This document shows positions 8,068 to 18,537 of a stretch of 54,052 bases of DNA, piece by piece. The stretch lies in contig JARLJS010000146.1 in the NCBI GenBank assembly GCA_031291075.1, forward strand, positions 1 to 54,052, given 5' to 3'. This stretch comes from Nevskia sp. Lineage in GTDB: Bacteria > Pseudomonadota > Gammaproteobacteria > Nevskiales > Nevskiaceae. The number at the start of each line of letters is the position of its first letter. Position 1 is the first letter of the stretch. A program made the position numbers and the translations under genes. The notes beneath the pieces are model-generated. The model was given only the letters and a program-made list of their open reading frames with translations, was not told the origin of the DNA and did no database searches.

Positions 8068-8718
8068 TCAGCTCCGCCGCGGCGCTGCGGTCGCGCCGGC
8101 GGAAATCCAGCCGACAAAGCCGACCCCGAGCCCGATCACCGAGCGGCGGAAATCAGGCGTGCCCAACCTGGCCGGGTCGATGTCCATGGTGGAGGACACC
8201 GCCCCCTCCACCGCCGTCAGCAGCACCAGCACGTGTCCGGCGGCCTGCTCCGCGCTCATCGAGGCACGCTGCATCAGCGCCTGGCACAGGGGCGCCGCGA
8301 TCGCCGCCATGGCCCGCCGCACCAGCGCCTGACCGTCGACCTCCGCCAGCGGCGCCCGCAGTGCGCGCGATACGTCCACCCGGCTCAGCTTGGCGTCCAT
8401 GAAAGCATCGATCGCGGCGGTGACGAACGCCTCGAGCGATGCGTCGCGGTTACGCCGCACGGCCTCCACCACGGTCGTGACGATGTGATCGAGATGACGG
8501 CGCATCGCCTCGGCAACCAGCGCCCGCTTGTTGGGAAAGTATTGATAGAGGGAACCGACGGAGATGCCGGCCACCTCCGCCACCCGCGTGGTGGTGATGC
8601 GGGTGAAGCCGTCCTTGAGCAGGACACGAAGGGTCGCCTCGCAGATGGCGTCCACCATGGCGACAGACCGGCTTTGAACCGGCCGCTTGCGCGGCTTCAG
8701 TGACGGCTTCGACGTCAT
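8068..8718 (-). CDS. TetR family transcriptional regulator
   Basis: The protein has 216 residues. The N-terminal helix-turn-helix (ITTTRVAEVAGISVGSLYQY, then FPNKRALVAEAM) lies near residues 40-70 and is strongly conserved. The rest is a helical effector domain. It is the first gene of a leftward operon with the penicillin-acylase-family enzyme 13 bases downstream, so it probably senses that enzyme's substrate or product. An inverted repeat (TGCGAAT-N17-ATTCGCA, 8725-8755) begins 7 bases upstream of the start codon and is a candidate operator for autorepression. Confidence 0.9.
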   Translation of the reverse strand: MTSKPSLKPRKRPVQSRSVAMVDAICEATLRVLLKDGFTRITTTRVAEVAGISVGSLYQYFPNKRALVAEAMRRHLDHIVTTVVEAVRRNRDASLEAFVTAAIDAFMDAKLSRVDVSRALRAPLAEVDGQALVRRAMAAIAAPLCQALMQRASMSAEQAAGHVLVLLTAVEGAVSSTMDIDPARLGTPDFRRSVIGLGVGFVGWISAGATAAPRRS

Positions 8719-8724
8719 CGAACA

Positions 8725-8755
8725 TGCGAATCACAGGATTGAAGAATCATTCGCA
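8725..8755. promoter_or_regulatory. Candidate operator upstream of the TetR-acylase operon
   Basis: Seven-base perfect arms TGCGAAT (8725-8731) and ATTCGCA (8749-8755) flank 17 bases. The repeat is immediately upstream of the leftward TetR gene and could also influence the rightward LysR gene at 8854. Confidence 0.45.
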
Positions 8756-8853
8756 TCCGCCCGATGGCTGTCAAGCAGCGGCCGTGCCCCGTCACCCGAT
8801 TGAAATAATTTGCGGGCCTAATCCGGTTCTGCAGCCAGACACCGAACCGATCC

Positions 8854-9780
8854 ATGAGACGCCGTTCGCCACCCTGGGGCGCCATCGAAGCGTTCATCGT
8901 GGCCAGCCGCGCGCCCAGCTTCAAGGATGCAGCGGCGCAGCTTGCCCTGAGCCCGGCCGCCTTCTCCCGCCGTATCCGCACGCTGGAAGACCACGTCGGA
9001 CTCAGGCTGTTCGACCGCGCCGGGCCGGTTCCGGTGCTCACCGTCTCCGGCCAGCGCTACCTGGAACGCCTGCAGCCGAGCTACGAGGCGATGCGCGCCG
9101 CCACCGAGTGGATGGCGCCGGACCCGGAGCGCCGCGCATTGCGGGTGGGCGTATCGCAGTCGTTCGCGGTGAGCTGGCTGGTGCCGAGGCTGCCGCGCTT
9201 CCACCGCCATGCACCGGGCATCGAACTGGTATTGCAGACCTGGGCCGACAACGTCGACCTGGTCAGCGGCGCCACCGACCTGCGCATCCTCTATGGCCAC
9301 GGCGACTGGGACCAGTTCGTCTGCGAAAAGCTGCTGGACCTGCAGGCCTTCGTGGTATCCGCGCCGGCGCTCGCCGACGGCCGTCCGCCGCCGCGCCGCA
9401 TCGAGGAGATCGCGGCCTATCCCCTGCTGGAACTGGCCCATCCGCCCAACCAGTGGGAGCGCTGGCTGAGCGACGCCGGCAGCCCGGCCGCGCCGCTGCG
9501 GCGGCAGCTGTTCGACAGCGCCCAGGTGGCCTACGAAGCCGCCGCGCAGGGCCTGGGCTTGGCGCTGGGCGTGCCGCCGTTGGTCGACACCTTCATCGCC
9601 GGCGGCCGGCTGCGACAATTGTTCGAGCCGGCGCTGCCCATGTCCGGCGCTTACTACGTCGCGGCGCTGCCCGAATTCCGCCGTCACGAAGCGGTACAGA
9701 CCCTGTGGCGCTGGCTGGTCGCCGAGGGAGCGCGCGAGGCCGCCACCCGCGAAGGGCTCAAGCTGGTCGTGTCGCAGTAA
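8854..9780 (+). CDS. LysR family transcriptional regulator (GcvA-like)
   Basis: A 308-residue protein with a winged helix-turn-helix in the first 65 residues (PSFKDAAAQLALSPAAFSRR then IRTLEDHVGLRLFDR). A periplasmic-binding-protein-like co-inducer domain follows from about residue 90 (LRVGVSQSFAVSWLVPRLPR, VYEAAAQGLGLALG-type end). LysR proteins usually regulate an adjacent or divergent gene. The receptor-phosphoesterase-MFS operon starts 139 bases downstream on the same strand and is the natural target. It is divergent from the TetR-acylase operon, which is another possibility. Confidence 0.85.
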   Translation: MRRRSPPWGAIEAFIVASRAPSFKDAAAQLALSPAAFSRRIRTLEDHVGLRLFDRAGPVPVLTVSGQRYLERLQPSYEAMRAATEWMAPDPERRALRVGVSQSFAVSWLVPRLPRFHRHAPGIELVLQTWADNVDLVSGATDLRILYGHGDWDQFVCEKLLDLQAFVVSAPALADGRPPPRRIEEIAAYPLLELAHPPNQWERWLSDAGSPAAPLRRQLFDSAQVAYEAAAQGLGLALGVPPLVDTFIAGGRLRQLFEPALPMSGAYYVAALPEFRRHEAVQTLWRWLVAEGAREAATREGLKLVVSQ

Positions 9781-9919
9781 AACGCCGCGTTGTTGCAGCA
9801 GCGTGAAAAACGCCGGTGTGAGCGGTTGCATTTTGCGCAACCGGCATTGCCCTCTTTTCGATTGTCGGTCCCGCCGCCGCGGGCGAGGATGCGCCCCACT
9901 TTGATCGATGGGGGCGGCC

Positions 9920-12259
<2,340 letters not shown>

Positions 12260-12270
12260 GCCACGCCCCG

Positions 12271-13092
12271 ATGAAGCTGGCGCTCGTCACCGATACCCAT
12301 CTCGCCCCCCGCGCCACGGCGTTCAACGCGAACTGGCATGCCGCGCGCCTGTGGATCGAGCGCGTGCGGCCGGACCTGGTGATCCACCTTGGCGACATCA
12401 GTGCCGACGGCGAGCACGATCCGACCGAACTGGAAGCCGCCGCCGCCGAATTCCGCGGGCTACCCGCGCCGCTGCGCTTCCTGCCCGGCAACCACGACAT
12501 CGGCGACCGTCCTTCAGCGGATGCGCTGGCGCACTACCGCCGCTGCTTCGGCGCGGACTGGTGGTCGGAGCAGGTGGCGGGCTGGCAGCTGATCGGCCTC
12601 AACACGCAGCTGCTCGGCCTGGAACACGCGGACGAGGAGCGGCAGTTCGCCTGGCTGGAGGCGCAGATCCGCGGCAGCGACGCGCCGTTGTGCCTGCTGC
12701 TGCACAAACCGCTGCCGCCGGGGGAGGACAGCGCCGAGCCCGGCGGCCGCTACGTCTCCGCCGCGGCGGCGCGGCGCCTGCGCGATCTGTGCGCGACACG
12801 GACGCTGCGGCTGGTGATCTGCGGCCACACCCACCAGCTGCACCAGGTCGACGAGGGCACGGTGCGGCACGTGTGGCTGCCGTCCACTTCGTTCTGCGTG
12901 CCGGAAGCGCTGCAGCAGCGCGTCGGCGACAAGCGCGTCGGTGTCATGCTGCTGCACCTCGATCCCGGGCACTACGCGCTGACGCCGCTGACGCCGGCCG
13001 GCATGCAACGGCACAACCTGCTGGATTTCCCGCAGGTCTATCCGCAGCTGCAGGGCCTGAAGCAGCGGCACGGCCCCGCGGCCGAGCTTTGA
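12271..13092 (+). CDS. Cytoplasmic metallophosphoesterase (CpdA/Icc-like)
   Basis: A 273-residue calcineurin-like phosphoesterase. The dinuclear-metal motifs are in order: DTH near residue 8 (LVTDTHLAP), GD (VIHLGDIS), GNHD (FLPGNHDIGD), and GHTH (LVICGHTHQ). The layout matches CpdA-type cyclic-nucleotide phosphodiesterases. There is no signal peptide, so it acts in the cytoplasm. A GTG at 12256 would overlap the receptor stop codon (GTGA) and add five residues, which suggests translational coupling whichever start is used. It is sandwiched between the receptor and the MFS gene, implying that it processes the imported substrate. The substrate is not known. Confidence 0.88.
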   Translation: MKLALVTDTHLAPRATAFNANWHAARLWIERVRPDLVIHLGDISADGEHDPTELEAAAAEFRGLPAPLRFLPGNHDIGDRPSADALAHYRRCFGADWWSEQVAGWQLIGLNTQLLGLEHADEERQFAWLEAQIRGSDAPLCLLLHKPLPPGEDSAEPGGRYVSAAAARRLRDLCATRTLRLVICGHTHQLHQVDEGTVRHVWLPSTSFCVPEALQQRVGDKRVGVMLLHLDPGHYALTPLTPAGMQRHNLLDFPQVYPQLQGLKQRHGPAAEL

Positions 13093-13110
13093 CCCGCGGC
13101 GGAGCATCCC

Positions 13111-14475
13111 ATGTCGCATCCGCAAGCCTCCTGCACGCCCGGCACCGTCACCGCGCCGGCCGGCGCGAGCGCGGCGCCGCCAAGCCCCGCGTACGCCTGG
13201 TACACCGTCGGTGTGCTGGTGCTGGCCTACACCTTCTCCTTCCTCGACCGCCAGATCCTCAGCCTGCTGGTGGAGCCGATCAAGCGCGACCTCGGCATCA
13301 ACGACACCGCCGTGAGCCTGCTGCAGGGCTTCGCCTTCGCACTGTTCCTGGCGCTCGGCGGCATCCCGATCGGCCGGCGCGTCGACACCGGCCGGCGCGT
13401 CACCCTTATCGCCTGCGGCATCGCGCTGTGGAGCCTGATGACCGCGGCCTGCGGCCTGGCGCGCGGCTACGGCACGCTGCTACTGTGCCGCATGGGCGTC
13501 GGCGCCGGCGAGTCCACGCTGACGCCGTCGGCCTATTCGGTGATCAGCGACTGTTTCCCACCGCGGCGGCTGGGCCTGGCCCTGGGCGTCTACAGCGTCG
13601 GCGTCTATATCGGCGGTGGCTTGGCCCTGCTGCTGGGCGCGGCGCTGATCGCCCGCCTGGGCGAGGTGCGGATCGCCCTGCCGCTGCTGGGGCCGCTGCA
13701 TGCGTGGCAGCTCGTGTTCCTGGCGGTCGGCCTGCCCGGGCTGCTGGTGGCGGCCTGGGCCGCCACCCTGCGCGAGCCCGCCCGCCGCGGCGGCATCGCG
13801 CAACCGACGCTGGCCGAGGTGCGCAGGCACTTCCGCGAGCATGCCGCCAGCCTGGTCAGCCTCAACCTGTGCATGGCCTTCGCCGCCATGATGAACTACG
13901 CCGTCAACGCCTGGGTGCCCAGCCTGCTGATCCGCAGCCATGGCTGGAGCGCGGCGCAGGCCGGCAGGGGCTTCGGCCTGCTGGTGGTGGTCTGCGGCGG
14001 CGCCGGCGTGGTCTGCGGCGGCTGGCTCGGCGATCGCCTGGTGGCGCGTGGCCTGCGCCACGGCCGCCTGCTCGTCATGAGCGGCGCCTGCCTCGCCGCG
14101 GCGCCCTTCATCGCCCTGGCGCCGCTGGCCGGCAGCCCCGCTGGCGTGCTGGCACTGCTGGCGCCCGCCATGCTGGGGGTGACCATGACCATCGGCTGCG
14201 GCCCCGGCGCGCTGCAGGAAATCATGCCCAACCGCATGCGCGGCGTCGCCTCCGCCGCGGCGGTGCTGGTCGTCAACCTGATCGGCCTGGGCCTGGGCCC
14301 GACCTGCATCGCCGCCATCACCGACTACGTCATAGGCGACGAGCGACGCATCGGCCTGGCCCTGGCGGCCGCGGCGCCGGTCATGCTGCTGGTCTCCGCC
14401 GCTTTTGGCCTGGGCGGACTGACGCCCTACCAGCGCAGCCACGAACGAATGGTGGGCGCAGCGCCTCCCGCCTGA
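13111..14475 (+). CDS. MFS transporter (Spinster-like)
   Basis: A 454-residue, 12-helix major facilitator. The first helix reads VLVLAYTFSFLDRQILSLLV, followed by the loop EPIKRDLGINDTAVSLLQGF. The helix 2-3 loop holds a modified motif A (GGIPIGRRVDTGRR) and the helix 4-5 region has RMGVGAGESTLTPSAYSVIS. These are features of the Spinster-like/hexuronate-type MFS group. A polar N-terminal leader of about 28 residues precedes helix 1. It starts 18 bases after the phosphoesterase in the receptor operon and probably moves the imported or hydrolysed product across the inner membrane. A decayed copy of its 3' region (residues 388-408) is found again at 16729-16791. Confidence 0.88.
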   Translation: MSHPQASCTPGTVTAPAGASAAPPSPAYAWYTVGVLVLAYTFSFLDRQILSLLVEPIKRDLGINDTAVSLLQGFAFALFLALGGIPIGRRVDTGRRVTLIACGIALWSLMTAACGLARGYGTLLLCRMGVGAGESTLTPSAYSVISDCFPPRRLGLALGVYSVGVYIGGGLALLLGAALIARLGEVRIALPLLGPLHAWQLVFLAVGLPGLLVAAWAATLREPARRGGIAQPTLAEVRRHFREHAASLVSLNLCMAFAAMMNYAVNAWVPSLLIRSHGWSAAQAGRGFGLLVVVCGGAGVVCGGWLGDRLVARGLRHGRLLVMSGACLAAAPFIALAPLAGSPAGVLALLAPAMLGVTMTIGCGPGALQEIMPNRMRGVASAAAVLVVNLIGLGLGPTCIAAITDYVIGDERRIGLALAAAAPVMLLVSAAFGLGGLTPYQRSHERMVGAAPPA

Positions 14476-14681
14476 ACCAGCCGCTCGGCGGATTTCACTT
14501 TGGGCGTGCACTTCGGCAACTTCTGGCAAAATTCAGCAGCTGCCGACGGCATGGCTTGCTTGCCTTGACGTGGCGCGATTATGAGTTCGAACCCAATCAC
14601 GTCCAACAATTAAATCAATCATTTGACCGACGCTGAAGCACCTAGCCGACTCAGCCCGGGCCGGAGCATTGCGGAATATCG

Positions 14682-16739
14682 ATGGTTATTGATCCGACCA
14701 TGATCGGGATCTTGGGTGGCACATCACTCTTCCTGGCCGCCGTCATGCTGCTCGCGTACGTACCGGGCCGCCTCGTGCTGCACCTGCTCAACAGCAGGCG
14801 CACACCGCTTGATGAGGCCGTGCTCTCGCTGGTTCTTGGCCTCGTCATCAGCGCCTGGCTCTACGGGGTGACGATGTGGGCGGGAATTGGCCGCCTCTTT
14901 TTCCTCTGGCCGCTCTTCGCCGGCATCCTGTTCCTCTTCACCCGTGCGCGGTATCGGCGGCTTCCGGCAGCGGATCCGTCGCCTACTGGCGCGGCGCACG
15001 ACCGGTCTCACATCCTGCTCGCGTGCGTGGTGACGTTGGGAATCGTGATGCTGGCGATTCTGCCTATCTATTACAGCAACCTGACCTTGACCGGCTCAGG
15101 TGAAATGCGGGTCGCGCGCCTCGATGATGTCTTTTGGCACCTGGCCATATCGAATGAGCTGACTCACGACGTGCCGCCGCAAAACCCGGTCGCAGCCGGG
15201 TTTCCCCTCGACTACCACTACGGCATGGATCTGGCCGTGGCGATGTTCGCCGTCGTCACCGATCTGAGCACAGCCGACCTCTTTTTGCGATACCTGAGCT
15301 CGCTGTTTCTCGTAGTCGCGATGCTTGTCGTTTATTGCGCCGCTCGCAGTTGGCTCAAGTCCGGATACTTCGCGGCGCTGACCGCATTTCTCGTGTTTTT
15401 CGGGGAGGATTTCTCGTTCCTCCCCGGCCTCTCCCTATTCTTTAGTCATCCGGACTCAACCGCGAACGATTGGTCCACTCAATTCTTCGGGGTGCCGGCG
15501 GTTTTTTCGCTGTTTTACAACAATCCAATACTGCCGGCCGTCGGGATTCTCTTTGCCGGCATTTATTGCTTGCGCACAGGCCTGGTCGAGGGAGCGCGCG
15601 CCTGGCTGTGCGTCTCCGCGCTTCTCTTCGGAACGCTGATGGACGTGAAGATGTTCGCCGGCGCGCAGATGCTGGCGGCGCTCCTGATGACGTCCCTGCT
15701 CTACCTATACCGCTTCCGCGATACCCGCCTGCTCTGGGTCATCGTTCCTGTCCTGGCCTACGCCGTGCCCGCTCTTGTAGCCGATGTAGAACTGGGCCGC
15801 CAAGGTGCGGATTTCCATGTGAACTTCGATCCGTGGTCGAAGCTCTCCGCGTCGATGGTCGCAGTGGGCCTGAAAAACCTGACTGATCCGGCTGATCTCG
15901 TGTTTCTGGGATTGCCCGTATTTCTCGCAGGCAGTCTCGGGCTGCGCATCATTGCCATTCCGCGAATCGTCCGGGGCATCGTCCGTCCCTCTCCGGAAAA
16001 CCCTTTGCACATGGTGCTCGGGCTGTTCATCGTTATTGGAATCGGCGCCGGCCTGATCTTCCGCTTCGTTCCCAGCCACCTGCCCGACGCGTACGACAAT
16101 AGCGTCTGGTTCTACGCCCAGAGCAAGTATGTCATCTGGCCGTTTGCGATCGAGGTGATCCGCGACTGGTGTCACAAGCGCATCGAGCGGGGTTCCGGCA
16201 CGATGAAGACCGGAGTTGCGATTGCGGCGGCAGCTATTGCCTTGAGCATCCCCTCCACCGTGCAGCATTTCGTGCTGATGCTTCGTCAGAAGAACATTCT
16301 GTTTGACCGCAACGTGATTGCCGCTACTGATTTTCTCGCTCGCGACGCCTCACCGGGCGATATCCTCCTTGGCGACCAGCGCGTTGTCGATGCGGCGATG
16401 GCCTGGACGACCTGCCACGTCCCGCTCGGACCCTTTGCCGAATACGCGATCCCATATGGCGAGGTACAGCGCAGAAAGCACTTGGAGGACGAGTTCTGGA
16501 GCGATTGGCAGCACGGCCATCTGCGCGCAGACCTTCTCCTGGCCCTTCGCATCCGATACCTGGTATTGCCAACGGCGGGGGCAGCGCTTCCAACGATTTC
16601 TGCGCCGGGGATCGAGCAGGTCTATTCCGACGCCGAATTCGTGGTCCTCAAGCTCGACCGACCCGTCGGCGGGAAGAGAGCCACAGGGAAGGATGAAAGG
16701 ACGGCGAATTCCTTCGCCACCTTCCGCCCGTCAACCTGA
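14682..16739 (+). CDS. Polytopic membrane protein, GT-C glycosyltransferase-like
   Basis: A 685-residue protein with about 10-13 hydrophobic segments over residues 8-560 and a soluble C-terminal region. After the early helices it has RLDDVFWHLAISNELTHDVP and PLDYHYGMDLAVA. This acidic first large loop and the YHY motif are like GT-C/DUF2298-type membrane mannosyltransferase-related proteins. No close family name can be given. Base composition is clearly lower in GC than the flanking genes, with more A/T-ending codons. The last residues and stop codon (about 16729-16739) lie inside a decayed MFS fragment, so the native C-terminus may have been replaced. The gene appears inserted downstream of the MFS operon. 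Confidence 0.75.
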   Translation: MVIDPTMIGILGGTSLFLAAVMLLAYVPGRLVLHLLNSRRTPLDEAVLSLVLGLVISAWLYGVTMWAGIGRLFFLWPLFAGILFLFTRARYRRLPAADPSPTGAAHDRSHILLACVVTLGIVMLAILPIYYSNLTLTGSGEMRVARLDDVFWHLAISNELTHDVPPQNPVAAGFPLDYHYGMDLAVAMFAVVTDLSTADLFLRYLSSLFLVVAMLVVYCAARSWLKSGYFAALTAFLVFFGEDFSFLPGLSLFFSHPDSTANDWSTQFFGVPAVFSLFYNNPILPAVGILFAGIYCLRTGLVEGARAWLCVSALLFGTLMDVKMFAGAQMLAALLMTSLLYLYRFRDTRLLWVIVPVLAYAVPALVADVELGRQGADFHVNFDPWSKLSASMVAVGLKNLTDPADLVFLGLPVFLAGSLGLRIIAIPRIVRGIVRPSPENPLHMVLGLFIVIGIGAGLIFRFVPSHLPDAYDNSVWFYAQSKYVIWPFAIEVIRDWCHKRIERGSGTMKTGVAIAAAAIALSIPSTVQHFVLMLRQKNILFDRNVIAATDFLARDASPGDILLGDQRVVDAAMAWTTCHVPLGPFAEYAIPYGEVQRRKHLEDEFWSDWQHGHLRADLLLALRIRYLVLPTAGAALPTISAPGIEQVYSDAEFVVLKLDRPVGGKRATGKDERTANSFATFRPST

Positions 16740-16791
16740 TCGGCCTGCACCGGACCTGTATCGCCGCCCGTCACCGACTACCTCGTCGGTG
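16729..16791 (+). pseudogene. Decayed fragment of a second MFS transporter gene
   Basis: The 19 bases at 16729-16747 are identical to 14271-14289 inside the MFS gene. Similarity continues with small gaps through 16791 (GACCTGTATCGCCGCC and TCACCGACTAC versus GACCTGCATCGCCGCC and TCACCGACTAC). The two stretches encode the VNLIGL and TCIAA segments of the same MFS helix, but the fragment is frameshifted and has no flanking MFS sequence. It is a relic of a paralogue or of a duplication broken by the GT-C-like gene. Confidence 0.7.
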
Positions 16792-16845
16792 TTGGGCGGC
16801 ACCTGCATACCTTCGCGATACCCGGAAGTCCGTGCGCTGGCGGAC

Positions 16846-17175
16846 TCAGGCCAGGTGCGGCTCCACCAGCGCCGTAAGCCGAGCCTTCGGTGCCACGCCG
16901 ACCTGCGTCGCCACCGGCTGGCCGTCCTTGAACAGGATCAGCGTGGGAATGCCGCGGATGGCGAACTTGGACGGCGTCTCTGGGTTCTCGTCGACGTTGA
17001 GTTTGACCACCTTGAGCTTGCCGGACTGCTCGGCCGCGATCTGTTCCAGGCTGGGCGCGATCATGCGGCAGGGCCCGCACCACTCCGCCCAGAAATCCAC
17101 CAGCACCGGCACCGGCGAATTTAGAACATCCCGCTCGAAGCTGGCATCGGCAACCTGGGCAACGTGTTCACTCAT
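16846..17175 (-). CDS. trxA: Thioredoxin
   Basis: The protein has 109 residues from ATG 17175, with GGAG about 8 bases upstream; a longer frame to 17217 adds nothing conserved. The redox motif WCGPC sits in VLVDFWAEWCGPC near residues 22-34. The cis-Pro loop RGIPTLILFKDG is present, as is Asp in VDFWAEW. It keeps cytoplasmic protein thiols reduced, using thioredoxin reductase. This is the normal length for thioredoxin 1, but without genome context it could be a second thioredoxin. It lies just downstream of a truncated alkylhydroperoxidase-like frame on the same strand. Confidence 0.93.
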   Translation of the reverse strand: MSEHVAQVADASFERDVLNSPVPVLVDFWAEWCGPCRMIAPSLEQIAAEQSGKLKVVKLNVDENPETPSKFAIRGIPTLILFKDGQPVATQVGVAPKARLTALVEPHLA

Positions 17176-17274
17176 GGGAATACTCCGATAGTGTTCGGCA
17201 CCTGCCGGGTGCCGCAATCGCTGAAGAATGGGGATGCCGCAACGGAATTCAAGCTGCCGTCGACCGGCTCGAAA

Positions 17275-17481
17275 TCAGGCTTTCCCGCGCGCGCCGGTCA
17301 CGCCCAAGCTCGCGTCGCTCTTCGAAATCTCGTTGAGGAAGAAGCGGATGTAACCCTCCAGCGCGGCCTGGCTGCTGCCAACGTTGAGCAGGTCCGGCAC
17401 GACGCTGCTCGGCGTCCTGGCCTCGTCCCGGAAAGAAGCGGGTTCGACCTCGACGGTCGAAGCGGATGCAGTGTGGAACAT
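17275..17481 (-). pseudogene. Truncated carboxymuconolactone decarboxylase/AhpD-like gene
   Basis: A 68-codon frame starts at ATG 17481 behind an excellent ribosome site (AAGGAGAG, 6 bases upstream). The first 50 residues (VEVEPASFRDEARTPSSVVP, DLLNVGSSQAALEGYIRF) follow the N-terminus of carboxymuconolactone decarboxylase-family peroxidatic proteins, in which VPNLxxVxAxSPAALEGY is typical. The Cys-x-x-Cys catalytic half is absent, and the tail from about residue 55 (SKSDASLGVTGARGKA) does not fit. Either the gene was cut short or it has been reused as a small peptide gene; the intact translation start leaves both open. It precedes trxA by 99 bases. Confidence 0.5.
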
Positions 17482-17609
17482 GGTGCTCTCCTTGTCTGCC
17501 CTCGGTCCTGTTTTCACCCGAGGGCGTGAATTAGAAACCTGGACGGCTGCCGACGCCAATTGATTGTGATTACGGCGTGCATAGCCGTTCTCAATCGTCG
17601 GGATGGCCG

Positions 17610-18416
17610 TCAGGCCGGCACCACGCCGTAGCGCGCGGCCGGCGTGGCCCGCGACAGGTTGGGGAACAGCGCAGTGCGCGCGGCCTGGAAGGTATTCCAG
17701 TCCGCCGCTTCGGGCAGCGACGGCAGGGTGGCGAATTCGCCCTGGTCCAGCCCGGCCAGCGCCGCGTCCACCAGGTCGTCCACGCCCATCACGATCTCCT
17801 GCGGCAGCTGCTCGACCGGCCGGCCGGCCACATCCCAGAACTCGGTACGGATCGCGCCGGGCAGCACCGCCTGCACGCGCACACCCTTGTCCGCCAGCTC
17901 GTGCTGCAGCGACTGGCTGAAGGCCAGCACGAAGGCCTTGGTACCGCCGTACACGCCGTTGAGCAACTCCGGCGCCACCGCGACGACTGAGGCGATGTTG
18001 ATGATGGTGCCGGAGCCACGGGCGACGAAGCGCGCCGCGATCGCATAGGTCAGGCGGGTCAGCGCGGTCACGTTGAGCTCGATCATCGCCTCCATGCGGT
18101 CGGCATCGGATTCCAGCAGCGGGCCGGCACCGCCGACGCCAGCGTTGTTGACCAGGGTGGTGATGCTGGCGTCGGTGCGCAGGATCTCCTCCACCCGCCG
18201 CAGGTCGGCCTTGTTGCCCAGGTCGGCCGCGACCACCTCGACCGAGCGGCCGGTGGCGGTGGTGATGCGATCGGCCAGGCGGTCGAGGCGGTCGCGGTTG
18301 CGGGCGACCAGGATCAGGTCGTGGCCGCGCCGGGCCAGGCGGTCGGCATAGGCCGCGCCGATGCCGGTCGAGGCGCCGGTGATGAGGGCGGTTCCTTGGT
18401 TGCGTGTTGCGTTCAT
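17610..18416 (-). CDS. Short-chain dehydrogenase/reductase
   Basis: A 268-residue classical SDR from ATG 18416. The NAD(P) motif TGASTGIG lies at about residues 14-21. NNAG follows in LVNNAGVGG, then the catalytic Ser region IINIASVVAV and YGGTK (Tyr and Lys of YxxxK). The ARNRDRLDRL segment after beta-2 suggests NADP(H) preference. The C-terminal 60 residues are longer than the minimal SDR and hold the substrate lid. It is divergent from the GlxA-type regulator at 18538, which is its likely regulator. The substrate is unknown. Confidence 0.9.
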   Translation of the reverse strand: MNATRNQGTALITGASTGIGAAYADRLARRGHDLILVARNRDRLDRLADRITTATGRSVEVVAADLGNKADLRRVEEILRTDASITTLVNNAGVGGAGPLLESDADRMEAMIELNVTALTRLTYAIAARFVARGSGTIINIASVVAVAPELLNGVYGGTKAFVLAFSQSLQHELADKGVRVQAVLPGAIRTEFWDVAGRPVEQLPQEIVMGVDDLVDAALAGLDQGEFATLPSLPEAADWNTFQAARTALFPNLSRATPAARYGVVPA

Positions 18417-18537
18417 GGCGGTTTCTCCGTTTGGCGGCCGGCCCGATGCCGGCTCTCCACGGCAGGCACGATAGGCGCATAATGGTCCGTCCTCAATGTC
18501 ACATATGCAACGTTTTAGGACAGAACCGGAGATAGCC

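Noticed and set aside
6087-8402. Long rightward open frame of 771 codons
   Set aside because: It lies antisense to the penicillin-acylase and TetR genes; the high-GC codon bias of those genes keeps the opposite frame open. Its translation is Arg/Gly/Ala/His-rich with no motif.
16827-16846. Terminator for trxA (AGTCCG..CGGACT)
   Set aside because: The stem has only six pairs, overlaps the trxA stop codon and has no T-run.
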